A stretch of 37,878 bases of DNA. Source: Chloroflexota bacterium (GTDB lineage: Bacteria; Chloroflexota; Dehalococcoidia; Tepidiformales; Tepidiformaceae). Of this stretch, positions 24,189 to 31,316 are shown in pieces. A program made the position numbers and the translations under genes. Position 1 is the first letter of the stretch; the number at the start of each line of letters is the position of its first letter. The stretch is from NCBI GenBank assembly GCA_026710655.1, contig JAPOQN010000051.1, positions 1-37,878 on the forward strand. Direction: 5' to 3'. The notes beneath the pieces were generated by a model. That model searched no databases, was not told the origin of the DNA, and worked only from the letters and a program-made list of their open reading frames with translations.

Positions 24189-24460
24189 GTGTCCGTGGCG
24201 CCGCTGCTCCGCGACGCATTGATCACCTTGAGGTGTTCTTCCCAGTCTGGCTCTCGGCCCGGACCTGCTTGCTTATCACACTCACGCCAGAAGGCTTCAA
24301 TCTCGGCTTCCGACTCGAATCGCTTGGTCTGCTGCTTCCGCTCTAGACGCTCGTGGGCGGCCGCACGCAGCCACGCGCTGAAGGACATGCCTTCCTTGCG
24401 CGCCTGGTGGACGAAGCGCTCACGGTCCTCATCGGGGATCACCAGTTGCACTCGGGCCAC
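24185..24460 (-). CDS. Ribbon-helix-helix antitoxin, partner of the PIN toxin
   Basis: A 91-residue protein. The first 40 residues (ARVQLVIPDEDRERFVHQAR, EGMSFSAWLRAAAHERLERK) fit a ribbon-helix-helix DNA-binding domain of the CopG type. The acidic tail (FESEAEIEAFWRECDKQAG, EPDWEEHLKV) is the likely toxin-binding part. A much longer frame exists on this strand up to 26173, but that is antisense of the symporter gene. The GTG at 24460 has GGAG 8 bases upstream and is the sensible start. It overlaps the toxin gene by 4 bases. The 6-bp inverted repeat upstream (24482-24500) is the expected autoregulatory site. Confidence 0.85.
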   Translation of the reverse strand: MARVQLVIPDEDRERFVHQARKEGMSFSAWLRAAAHERLERKQQTKRFESEAEIEAFWRECDKQAGPGREPDWEEHLKVINASRSSGATDT

Positions 24461-24481
24461 GGTACCTGCTCCAACCGAACG

Positions 24482-24500
24482 TGTGTAAGCAGTATACACA
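24482..24500 (-). promoter_or_regulatory. Inverted repeat, probable operator of the ribbon-helix-helix/PIN pair
   Basis: TGTGTA (24482-24487) and TACACA (24495-24500) are perfectly complementary with a 7-base spacer, 22 bases upstream of the antitoxin GTG. On the minus strand TATACT overlaps it and makes a good -10 box, so a repressor bound here would block transcription. A matching -35 is not clear. Confidence 0.6.
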
Positions 24501-24574
24501 TCCACGGCCCCAATCCAGTCGTGCGGTCGACGGCTGTCGAGCCCGCTCCCACCCCCTCGTAGACTAGCGCCGTT

Positions 24575-26080
24575 GTGTCCAACGCCTGGCTTGTAGCGGT
24601 CTTCTCCGTCTACTTCTCCCTCCTCATCGTCATCGCCGTTCTTGGCGCTCGCCGCATGAAGGACATGTCCGAGTACGTCCTCGGCGGCAGGCGGTTGAGC
24701 AGCTTCACGGCCGCCCTCAGCAGCGGCTCTTCGACCACGAGCGCCTGGACCATGCTCGTGCTGCCCGCCCTGGCCTACATCGGCGGCCTCGTGGAGCTGT
24801 GGGTGCCCGCCGCGGCCGCCATCGGGCTCTGGCTCAGCTGGACCCTCATCGCCAGGCGGCTGCGCCGCTACACCATCGAAGCCGGCGACGTGCTCACCAT
24901 CCCCGAGTTCTTCGAGGTTCGCTTCGGCGACAAGACGGGCGCCCTGCGCGCATTGACGGCCGCCATCACCATCCTCTTCGTCGTCTTCTACGTGAGCTCC
25001 GGGCTCCTGGGCGGCGCCAAGCTGCTCGACACCATGTTCGGTATCGAGACGAACACCGGCATCTTCGTGACCTTTGTGACCGTAGCCTCCTACACCCTCA
25101 TCGGGGGCTTCCTCGCCGTTTCCCGCACCGATGTCTTCCAGGCGCTGCTGATGGTCGTGAGCCTTCTCGTCATCGCTGCCGTTCTCGTCGGCACCACCGG
25201 TAGTCCTTTCGTCGACACCGCCGACGAGGCCCACGGCTTCTTCAATCCCCTCACCACTGGCGATGGCTCGCCGATCACCGTCGTCTTCGTGCTGTCGGCG
25301 GCCGGATGGGCGTTCGGCGCTTTCGGCGCCCAGCGCATCTTGCAGCGCTTCATGGCGGTCGAGCGCGAGGACCACATCACCCGCAGCCGCAACCTCTCCT
25401 TCGTCTGGATCGTGGCGGTCTACGCCCTGGCCCTCACCATTGGGCTGGTCGCGCACAGCGCCCTGGCCGAGGAGGGCATGCTGCACGAGGTTACCGACTC
25501 GGAACGCATCTACCTGGTCGTGTCCGAGGTCTTCTTCCACCCAGCCGTGACCGGGCTCCTGCTGACCGCCGTGATAGCCGCCGTGATGAGTACCGCCGAC
25601 TCGCAGTTGCTCCTCGCCTCCGCGGTCGCCACCGACGACATGCCCCTGCTCAAGCGTCTCGCCTACGCGCTCTCGGAGAACCGGCGGGTCTGGCTGGGAC
25701 GGCTGCTCCTGATCGTCATTGGCGGCATCGGCATCGTCGTCGCAATCGCCTTCCCGGAGTCCATCGGCGACCTCGTCGCCTACGCCTGGGGCGGCATGGG
25801 GGCGGCCTTCGGGCCGGTGACCATCCTGGCACTCTTCTGGAGGCGCTTCAATGTGCAGGGCGCCTTCGCGTCGATCCTGGTGGGCACGGTCGTGGCCTCC
25901 CTCTGGGCCTTCTCCGATGGCGGCCCCTCCGGCATGTGGGACATGCAGCCCGCGACTCCGGGCTTCATCCTGGCTACCGTCGTGGCCGTGGTCGTCACGC
26001 TCCTCACCCCGCCGCCACCCCGCGAGGTCGTCGACCTCTTCGACAAGGTCAACACCGCACAGGGCGGGCCGTCGTCCTGA
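24575..26080 (+). CDS. Sodium:solute symporter (SSS family, PutP-like)
   Basis: A 501-residue transporter with 12-13 hydrophobic segments. Family marks are DMSEYVLGGRRLSSFTAALS and SSGSSTTSAWTMLVLPALAY at the start, YTLIGGFLAVSRTDVFQALL in the middle, and MSTADSQLLLASAVATDD later. These are typical of sodium/proline-type symporters, and the serine/threonine pair before QLLLASA matches the sodium site of the family. The substrate is most likely proline or a related amino or organic acid, but this is not certain. The start is a GTG at 24575 without an obvious ribosome site. The gene stands between two toxin-antitoxin pairs that read in the opposite direction. Confidence 0.93.
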   Translation: MSNAWLVAVFSVYFSLLIVIAVLGARRMKDMSEYVLGGRRLSSFTAALSSGSSTTSAWTMLVLPALAYIGGLVELWVPAAAAIGLWLSWTLIARRLRRYTIEAGDVLTIPEFFEVRFGDKTGALRALTAAITILFVVFYVSSGLLGGAKLLDTMFGIETNTGIFVTFVTVASYTLIGGFLAVSRTDVFQALLMVVSLLVIAAVLVGTTGSPFVDTADEAHGFFNPLTTGDGSPITVVFVLSAAGWAFGAFGAQRILQRFMAVEREDHITRSRNLSFVWIVAVYALALTIGLVAHSALAEEGMLHEVTDSERIYLVVSEVFFHPAVTGLLLTAVIAAVMSTADSQLLLASAVATDDMPLLKRLAYALSENRRVWLGRLLLIVIGGIGIVVAIAFPESIGDLVAYAWGGMGAAFGPVTILALFWRRFNVQGAFASILVGTVVASLWAFSDGGPSGMWDMQPATPGFILATVVAVVVTLLTPPPPREVVDLFDKVNTAQGGPSS

Positions 26081-26090
26081 GGGTGAACGC

Positions 26091-26486
26091 CTAGGGTATG
26101 TGGAGCTCGGGGAAGTACGTCGCGTAGAAGCGTTCGTCCCTGGTAAGGAACGTGTCTGCGGCGGCGAGGGCATGGGCGCCGATCAGGAAGTCCGGAAGAA
26201 TGCGGGCCCTTGGCCCACCGGCGCGTCGGTACTCCATCCAGCGCCGGCCCGCCTCGAAGGCGATGGATGTATCGATCGGTGAGAGCGTCGCGTTGATTTC
26301 TGAGAGTGCGCTGTCCAGCGAGGCTCGGTCGCCGAATCTGGGTACGAGTTCGGCATACACGATGTCGCAGGCGATGATCGCTCCAGCGTCATACGCTGCC
26401 GCCACCCTGTCTCGCGACTGAGAGTGGAATTGTGACCCTGACAGGAAGATGTCCAGCAGGACGTTCGTGTCGATTGCCGTAATCAC
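26091..26486 (-). CDS. PIN-domain toxin (VapC-like), second locus
   Basis: A 131-residue PIN protein, unlike the one at 23787 outside the motifs. The acidic residues are in MITAIDTNVLLDIF, IVYAELVPRF, LPDFLIGAHALAAADTFLT and RDERFYATYF. All four metal-binding positions are kept. The ATG overlaps the stop of the AbrB-like antitoxin by 4 bases. It converges on the symporter gene, with only 10 bases between the stops. Confidence 0.93.
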   Translation of the reverse strand: MITAIDTNVLLDIFLSGSQFHSQSRDRVAAAYDAGAIIACDIVYAELVPRFGDRASLDSALSEINATLSPIDTSIAFEAGRRWMEYRRAGGPRARILPDFLIGAHALAAADTFLTRDERFYATYFPELHIP

Positions 26487-26716
26487 CGGCCGCGGATTTC
26501 CTCGATGTACTCGTCCACGTCGCTCGGAATGCCGGGCTGCTCAACGCCGTCCAGGATCCCGCTGACCCTGTCGACGGGGTGTTCCACTACGGTTTGCTTG
26601 CGGAGGAGGAGGCCTTCGTCCGTCGGCGTGATCTCTACCTCGACGTTGTGGTTCATGCCGTAGCGATCCCGCAAGCGCTTGGGAATGGTGATCTGACCGC
26701 GTTCAGAGACTCGCAT
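26483..26716 (-). CDS. AbrB/MazE-family antitoxin
   Basis: A 77-residue protein whose first 50 residues are a swapped-hairpin AbrB domain: MRVSERGQITIPKRLRDRYG, then VEVEITPTDEGLLLRK. The tail (GIPSDVDEYIEEIRGR) is the probable toxin-neutralising part. It pairs with the PIN toxin behind it (4-base overlap). A perfect 7-bp inverted repeat starts 10 bases upstream of the ATG and is a good candidate operator. Confidence 0.93.
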   Translation of the reverse strand: MRVSERGQITIPKRLRDRYGMNHNVEVEITPTDEGLLLRKQTVVEHPVDRVSGILDGVEQPGIPSDVDEYIEEIRGR

Positions 26717-26725
26717 GATTGGCCC

Positions 26726-26756
26726 GGTATGAATTTCAGATTGTGTTAATCATACC
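26726..26756 (-). promoter_or_regulatory. Inverted repeat, probable operator of the AbrB/PIN pair
   Basis: GGTATGA (26726-26732) and TCATACC (26750-26756) are perfectly complementary with a 17-base AT-rich spacer, just upstream of the antitoxin ATG (26716). The 24-base centre-to-centre distance is about two helical turns. The minus-strand TATGAT inside the right arm could serve as a -10 box. Confidence 0.65.
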
Positions 26757-26777
26757 AACCCCGGGGGTAAGCCTGCC

Positions 26778-28412
26778 CTACATGGCCAGCAGCCGCTGTG
26801 CGATTTCCCGCGCCTCGTCGATGTTCGCGGCGAAGCGGTCCTCGGGGACGCGCTCGAGCACGTTCAACGCCTCAAGCGATTGCTGCGCCTCTCCCCGGAG
26901 ACCCATCACGATCACTTCGGTGTCCTGGCTGATCGCCGTATCCACCAACTGCTCCACGACGAGCGCGGCGCTGTCATCGACATAACCCGTCTCCGAGAAG
27001 TCGAGGATGACCACCTCGTGGTCGCGGATGTCCACGCTGATCGTGCTGATCAGCTTGTTCGAGGAGGCCACCGTGAAGCTGCCGCGCAACCTCACCAGCC
27101 CGACCCGGGCGGAGAAGGCGTCCACATCGTCGCCGCTCTCCTCTCCCGTGAAGAAGCTGCGGTCGAGCAGCGGCACCGACACCACGCTGTCGAGCTGCAG
27201 CCGCTCGAACTGGCGCGCACTCGCCATACCGGCTGCGATTAGGCCGATTGCGACGGCCGAAACCAGGTCCAGGAATACCGTCAGGCCCAGGGTGATCACC
27301 ATCACCAGCAGGTGTTCGCGCTGCACTCGTAACAGCCGGGTGAGGAATCGCCAGTCGATGATGTCCCAACCGACCTTTATCAGGATGCCGGCGAGCACGG
27401 CCTGGGGAATCTCCTCCGCGAGCGGCCCGAGACCCAGCACCAGTGCTAACAGGATCAGCGCCCGCAGCACCCCCGAGACCTGCGTTCTGCCGCCGGCCCG
27501 CAGGTTCACCACCGTGCCCGGGGTCGCCCCGGCCCCGGCCAGTCCCCCGAAGAGGCCCGCTGCCACGTTCCCGATGCCCTGGCCCACCAGCTCCTTGTTC
27601 GGGTTGTGTTGCGTCCGCGTCATGGAGTCGGCGATCAGCGAGGTGAGCAGGCTGTCGATGGAACCCAGCAGGGCCAGCGTGATCGCAGGCTGCGCCGCTC
27701 CCGCGAGGAAGCCTGGGTCGAATGTCGGCAGACTGAAGTCGGGCAGTCCCCTGGGAACGGGACCGATGTCGCCGATGACCAGCGTGTCGCTCAGCCAGAG
27801 CACGCCCAGCGCCGTCCCCACCACGAGCGCCGCCAGGGTCGGGGGAAGGTACTGCCGGAATCTCGCCGGCCAGGCCACGCCCACGACGAGCGTCGCGAGG
27901 GCGATCCCGACCGCGCTGAAATTCACGGCGCTGAAGGCCTCCGGCCACTCCCGGATAGCCGCCAGCGGCCCACCCTCGGCGCTCTTGTGGCCCAGGAAGG
28001 GCAGCGTCTGGATCAGGATGATGATGACCCCGATCCCCGACATGAATCCCGATGTCACCGAGTAGGGGGTGTAGGAGACGAAACGTCCAATGCGCAGGGC
28101 GCCCAGCAGGATCTGGATCACCCCTGCCATCATCGCGATGGTGAGAGCTTCGGTGATGCTGTCCGCGTGGGTCGTGACGATGACGGCCATCGCCACCGAC
28201 ATCGGCCCCGTCGGACCCGATATCTGCGACTTCGTTCCCCCGAAGACCGCCGCGAAGAACCCCACGGCGATCGCCCCGTAGAGACCCGCCGCCGCCCCCA
28301 GCCCCGAGGCAACCCCGAAGGCGAGGGCCACCGGCAGCCCGACGACCGCCGATGTAACGCCGCCGAAGATGTCGCCCCGGAAGGTCTCGAGGCTATAGCT
28401 CACTCGTGGCAT
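26778..28412 (-). CDS. SulP-family anion transporter with STAS domain
   Basis: A 544-residue transporter. The N-terminal 400 residues hold about 12 helices, with SulP marks such as DIFGGVTSAVVGLPVALAFG, SQISGPTGPMSVAMAVIVTT and LVGQGIGNVAAGLFGGLAGA. The C-terminal 115 residues are a STAS domain (VDIRDHEVVILDFSETGYVD, then DSAALVVEQLVD) with the conserved serine replaced by DDSA. The family moves sulfate, bicarbonate or dicarboxylates. A beta-carbonic anhydrase gene lies 98 bases upstream on the same strand, which favours bicarbonate, as in BicA-type systems, but does not prove it. The frame begins at a TTG at 28436. I prefer the ATG at 28412. No strong ribosome site is seen. Confidence 0.92.
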   Translation of the reverse strand: MPRVSYSLETFRGDIFGGVTSAVVGLPVALAFGVASGLGAAAGLYGAIAVGFFAAVFGGTKSQISGPTGPMSVAMAVIVTTHADSITEALTIAMMAGVIQILLGALRIGRFVSYTPYSVTSGFMSGIGVIIILIQTLPFLGHKSAEGGPLAAIREWPEAFSAVNFSAVGIALATLVVGVAWPARFRQYLPPTLAALVVGTALGVLWLSDTLVIGDIGPVPRGLPDFSLPTFDPGFLAGAAQPAITLALLGSIDSLLTSLIADSMTRTQHNPNKELVGQGIGNVAAGLFGGLAGAGATPGTVVNLRAGGRTQVSGVLRALILLALVLGLGPLAEEIPQAVLAGILIKVGWDIIDWRFLTRLLRVQREHLLVMVITLGLTVFLDLVSAVAIGLIAAGMASARQFERLQLDSVVSVPLLDRSFFTGEESGDDVDAFSARVGLVRLRGSFTVASSNKLISTISVDIRDHEVVILDFSETGYVDDSAALVVEQLVDTAISQDTEVIVMGLRGEAQQSLEALNVLERVPEDRFAANIDEAREIAQRLLAM

Positions 28413-28510
28413 GGCGATACCAGGAAGATACGTCAAATCAAGAGACCGGAAGCATACGAGAACGCGGGTCTCTTGTGGAGAACACCCTCAACTCCCCTGA
28501 AGAGCGCTGA

Positions 28511-29002
28511 TCAGGTGACTTCGTTCAGGCTCCCCGTGGCGCAGTCGTAGACGAAACCCCGCACGTCGTCCTTGTTGGGGATGAACGGGCTTGCCTTGAT
28601 CCGCGCGATCGACTGGCGGATGTCGCCGTCGAGGTCCGGGAACGCCTCCATCGCGAACGCCGGCCGGATGCCCGTGTCTTGCTCGATGGAATCTTTCACG
28701 TCGTCGTCGCGGAAGGTCAGCATGCCGCAGTCCGTGTGGTGGATGAGCATGATCGAGGTCGTCCCCAGCAGCCGCTGCGAGATGGTCAGCGACCGGATCG
28801 CGTCGTCCGTCACGACCCCGCCGGCATTGCGGATTACGTGGGCATCGCCCACGCCGATCCCGAGCAGGGCGTGTGTATCGAGACGCGCGTCCATGCACGC
28901 CACGACGGCCAACCCCAGCCCCGGTGGCAGGGGCGCATCGCCCTGGTCGAAGCTGGCGGCGTAGCTGGCGTTGTTGGCGAGGAGGTCATCGATAGCGGGC
29001 AT
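28511..29002 (-). CDS. Beta-class carbonic anhydrase
   Basis: A 163-residue zinc enzyme that interconverts CO2 and bicarbonate. The zinc ligands are C36 in VACMDARLD (with the conserved Asp-Arg pair D38/R40) and H89/C92 in LIHHTDCGM. IRNAGG and FVYDCATGSL are also typical. The short length fits the small beta-CA subgroup of mycobacteria and other soil bacteria. The ATG has AAAGGAG 7 bases upstream. It lies between the SulP transporter and the NCS2-like permease on one strand, with gaps of 98 and 32 bases. Confidence 0.95.
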   Translation of the reverse strand: MPAIDDLLANNASYAASFDQGDAPLPPGLGLAVVACMDARLDTHALLGIGVGDAHVIRNAGGVVTDDAIRSLTISQRLLGTTSIMLIHHTDCGMLTFRDDDVKDSIEQDTGIRPAFAMEAFPDLDGDIRQSIARIKASPFIPNKDDVRGFVYDCATGSLNEVT

Positions 29003-29034
29003 GGGATGCTCCTTTGCCGCGTCGGTGGAGTTCG

Positions 29035-30804
29035 TTAGCCCGTGTCGGGCGGCGCGACGCGGACCGTGATGATATCCGTATCGGCGTACTGCTGGTGTGT
29101 CACCGACTCGGCGTAGCTTCGCAGCAGCACCAGCGAGAGCTCCTCCTCGACCGCGGTCAGCGAGTCGTGCTCCTGGATCTGCCGGATCTGGTCCTCAAGG
29201 TTGGCGCCCGCGCCGCCCCCGATGAACTCGAGGTCGGCGGTCGTGCCCTCGCTGGAGGCGAGCACAACGAGCTGGCGCTCATCCTTCGGTTTCTCCTCAT
29301 CTTCGTTCCCAAGGCTCAGGTCCAGGGGCGCGAGCGTGAGCAGGGTCTCTTCCGCGACTGCGCCTAACCGTTCCTGCATGGCCGAGTCCCAGCCCCGGCG
29401 CTGGGCGAACCTCGTGATGAATGCGTTCAGGTCGGGCAGAGCGTCCACGTCGAGCTGCGACCTGAAGCGCATGCGCCGCGGGTTGGTCAGCTCCAGGTAG
29501 AGGATCATGACGATGGCGGCCAGTCCCCCGGTCGTGATGCCGCTCTTCAGCAGTGCTCCCCACACCCGCCCCACGTCCGGGAGGGTGAACAGCTCGAACT
29601 GGAACGAGGCGGCGATCCAGAAGCACACACCGGCGACCGCGATTTTCTCCTGGCTCTGCTCGTTCTGGATGACCGTGCGCGCCCCGTCCACGAAGAGCGC
29701 CCCCGTCACCATGATCAGATAGCCCGTCATCACCGGGCCCGGGATGCTGCTGAGCACGGCGGACACCTTCGGCAGGAAGGCCACCAGGATGAGGATCAGG
29801 CCGATGCTGTAGCCCACCCGGCGCGCCGCCACCCCCGTGATCTGCGTGAACGAGACCATGGCCGGGTTGATCGCATTTGGCACCGTACCGGCGAGCCCCG
29901 CGAGCAGGTTGCTCGCGCCCGCCCCCGCCACCGCGCCCTGCACCTGGCGGAAGCTCACAGCCCGGTTGTCCCGCCACGAGACGCGCTGCATGGCGATGGC
30001 CGCGCCGTTTGCCTGGATCGAGATGATCGCGCCCAGGAAGAGGAAGGCAGGCACCAGCACCCAGAAGTCGACGCCGAAGTCGAGCGCCAGCCCCGGCGAC
30101 TCGGCCGGAACCCCGACCCAGCCCGCCGCCGCGATCCGGCCCGTGTCGAAGATTCCCAGCCCGGCGGCCACGAGGCAGCCGACCACGATCCCGACAAGTG
30201 GCCCCCAGAACCGCAGGAGGGCCGAGCCCCGCAACATCAACGCCGCCGCCACCACCATCGTCGCCAGCGCCGTCAGCGACGCCTCCTCCGGGTCCGCGCT
30301 CGTCGCCTCGTCCAGCAGGTCAAACACGACCGAGGCGAGGGTGATGGACAGGATCATCATCACCGTGCCGCCCACCGTCGGCGTGACGAACCGCCTCAGG
30401 ATGAAGAGCCACCGCGACATCACGATCTGCACGATCGCGGAGAGGATGACCAGCGTCGCCAGGGTGGCCGGCCCGCCGTCCACGAGCGCCGTGATGCAGA
30501 AGGGGATGGCGAACGCGGCCGTGAACATCGGCAGCACTGCCCCCGCCCCCACGAACCCCAGCTTCCGCACCTGGATGATCGTCGAGAGTCCCACGACGAC
30601 CAGGGAGGCAAATACCATCCAGGTCACGTAGGAACCGCCCCGGTCTGCCGCGTTCGCCACGATGACCGGTGTGACCAGCAGCGTGGCCGACGCGATCAGG
30701 CTGAACTGCAGCCCGTAACCGAGCGAGGGAAGCAGGGGCGGATTCTCATCCGCCTCGTAGCGTGGGTGTTCCGGGGACGCCGCCGCTGCCATGGACGCCG
30801 ACAT
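29035..30804 (-). CDS. NCS2-type permease with fused ATPase-like C-terminal domain
   Basis: A 589-residue protein. Residues about 25-440 have 12-14 helices in the pattern of the nucleobase/ascorbate transporter (SLC23) family: PLLPSLGYGLQFSLIASATL, GAGAVLPMFTAAFAIPF, RRFVTPTVGGTVMMI and IPGPVMTGYLIMVTGALFVD. The family's QNxG signature region reads PNAINPAMVSFTQITG here, so the substrate-binding glutamine and glycine are replaced. The last 130 residues are cytoplasmic and polar. GWDSAMQERLGAVAEETLLT looks like the N-box helix of an RsbW/histidine-kinase-type ATPase, and a DLEFIGGGAGANLEDQIR stretch follows. This tail is not part of ordinary nucleobase permeases. Substrate unknown. ATG start without a clear ribosome site. 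Confidence 0.82.
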   Translation of the reverse strand: MSASMAAAASPEHPRYEADENPPLLPSLGYGLQFSLIASATLLVTPVIVANAADRGGSYVTWMVFASLVVVGLSTIIQVRKLGFVGAGAVLPMFTAAFAIPFCITALVDGGPATLATLVILSAIVQIVMSRWLFILRRFVTPTVGGTVMMILSITLASVVFDLLDEATSADPEEASLTALATMVVAAALMLRGSALLRFWGPLVGIVVGCLVAAGLGIFDTGRIAAAGWVGVPAESPGLALDFGVDFWVLVPAFLFLGAIISIQANGAAIAMQRVSWRDNRAVSFRQVQGAVAGAGASNLLAGLAGTVPNAINPAMVSFTQITGVAARRVGYSIGLILILVAFLPKVSAVLSSIPGPVMTGYLIMVTGALFVDGARTVIQNEQSQEKIAVAGVCFWIAASFQFELFTLPDVGRVWGALLKSGITTGGLAAIVMILYLELTNPRRMRFRSQLDVDALPDLNAFITRFAQRRGWDSAMQERLGAVAEETLLTLAPLDLSLGNEDEEKPKDERQLVVLASSEGTTADLEFIGGGAGANLEDQIRQIQEHDSLTAVEEELSLVLLRSYAESVTHQQYADTDIITVRVAPPDTG

Positions 30805-31059
30805 TCTAGGCGCGCCGCCTGTGCCCGTGTGGCGGGGGGCTTTCAGCCAGGCCCCAATGCTCGCCGGACTGCCTTCCCCTGGACCCGGGCTCCCTCAGGA
30901 GCAACTGCCACATCCTCCCAGTTGCCCAGGAGTTCTCCTTCACCAAACCCTCCTTAACCCTTGCTTGAGTTCTTTCCATTGTCGGTGTGAGGCCTCTCTA
31001 AGCTGTTTGGTAGTAGGACACGAAAGTGAGAGCAAGCAGTGGCACGAGGAGGTGCTGAA
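30805..31059. other. Divergent intergenic region (255 bp)
   Basis: No gene is seen. It holds the promoters of the NCS2-like permease (left) and of the small membrane protein (right). Two inverted repeats are present: GCAACTG (30901-30907) with CAGTTGC (30919-30925), and AGGAG-TT-CTCCT (30928-30939). Their closeness suggests a regulator site or leader structure, but which gene is served is not clear. Confidence 0.5.
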
Positions 31060-31179
31060 ATGCAGGGCAGTAAGGGAACGTCCCTTGTTCCGAAGGCCAC
31101 AACGATCGCCCTCCTCGGGATGGTGGCCGCGATAGCCGGCGTGCTTGCCGCGACGATCCTGCTCGTCGTCCGCGCCTGA
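31060..31179 (+). CDS. Small single-span membrane protein (39 residues)
   Basis: A short gene of 39 codons plus a stop. The ATG has a full consensus AGGAGGT 6 bases upstream, the best ribosome site in this part of the window. The protein starts MQGSKGTSLVPKATTIAL, continues through LLGMVAAIAGVLAATILLVV and ends in RA: a positively charged, polar N-terminus and one Ala/Gly/Val-rich membrane helix. The stop is 137 bases before the sterol-reductase homologue on the same strand, so it may be a small subunit or regulator of that enzyme. No family is recognised. Confidence 0.7.
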   Translation: MQGSKGTSLVPKATTIALLGMVAAIAGVLAATILLVVRA

Positions 31180-31242
31180 ACGCCGCCAGCCCCTCCCCCG
31201 CGCTGTTCCCCCGCCCCGCCTGACGCGCGACCGGGTCGTTTC

Positions 31243-31275
31243 GCTTACACCTGGGCCAGCCCCGCACCTGTAAGC
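31243..31275 (+). promoter_or_regulatory. Inverted repeat upstream of the sterol-reductase homologue
   Basis: GCTTACA (31243-31249) and TGTAAGC (31269-31275) are perfectly complementary with a 19-base spacer, ending 41 bases before the ATG. The position fits an operator. It could also be a leader hairpin. Confidence 0.4.
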
Positions 31276-31316
31276 TCCGAGGCTGAGACGTCACACGCTA
31301 AAGGGGGTCTGCGGTT

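Noticed and set aside
24461..26173. Upstream extension of the antitoxin frame to 26173
   Set aside because: It runs antisense through the symporter gene and is Gly/Asp/Glu-rich without motifs. The antitoxin has its own ribosome site at 24460.
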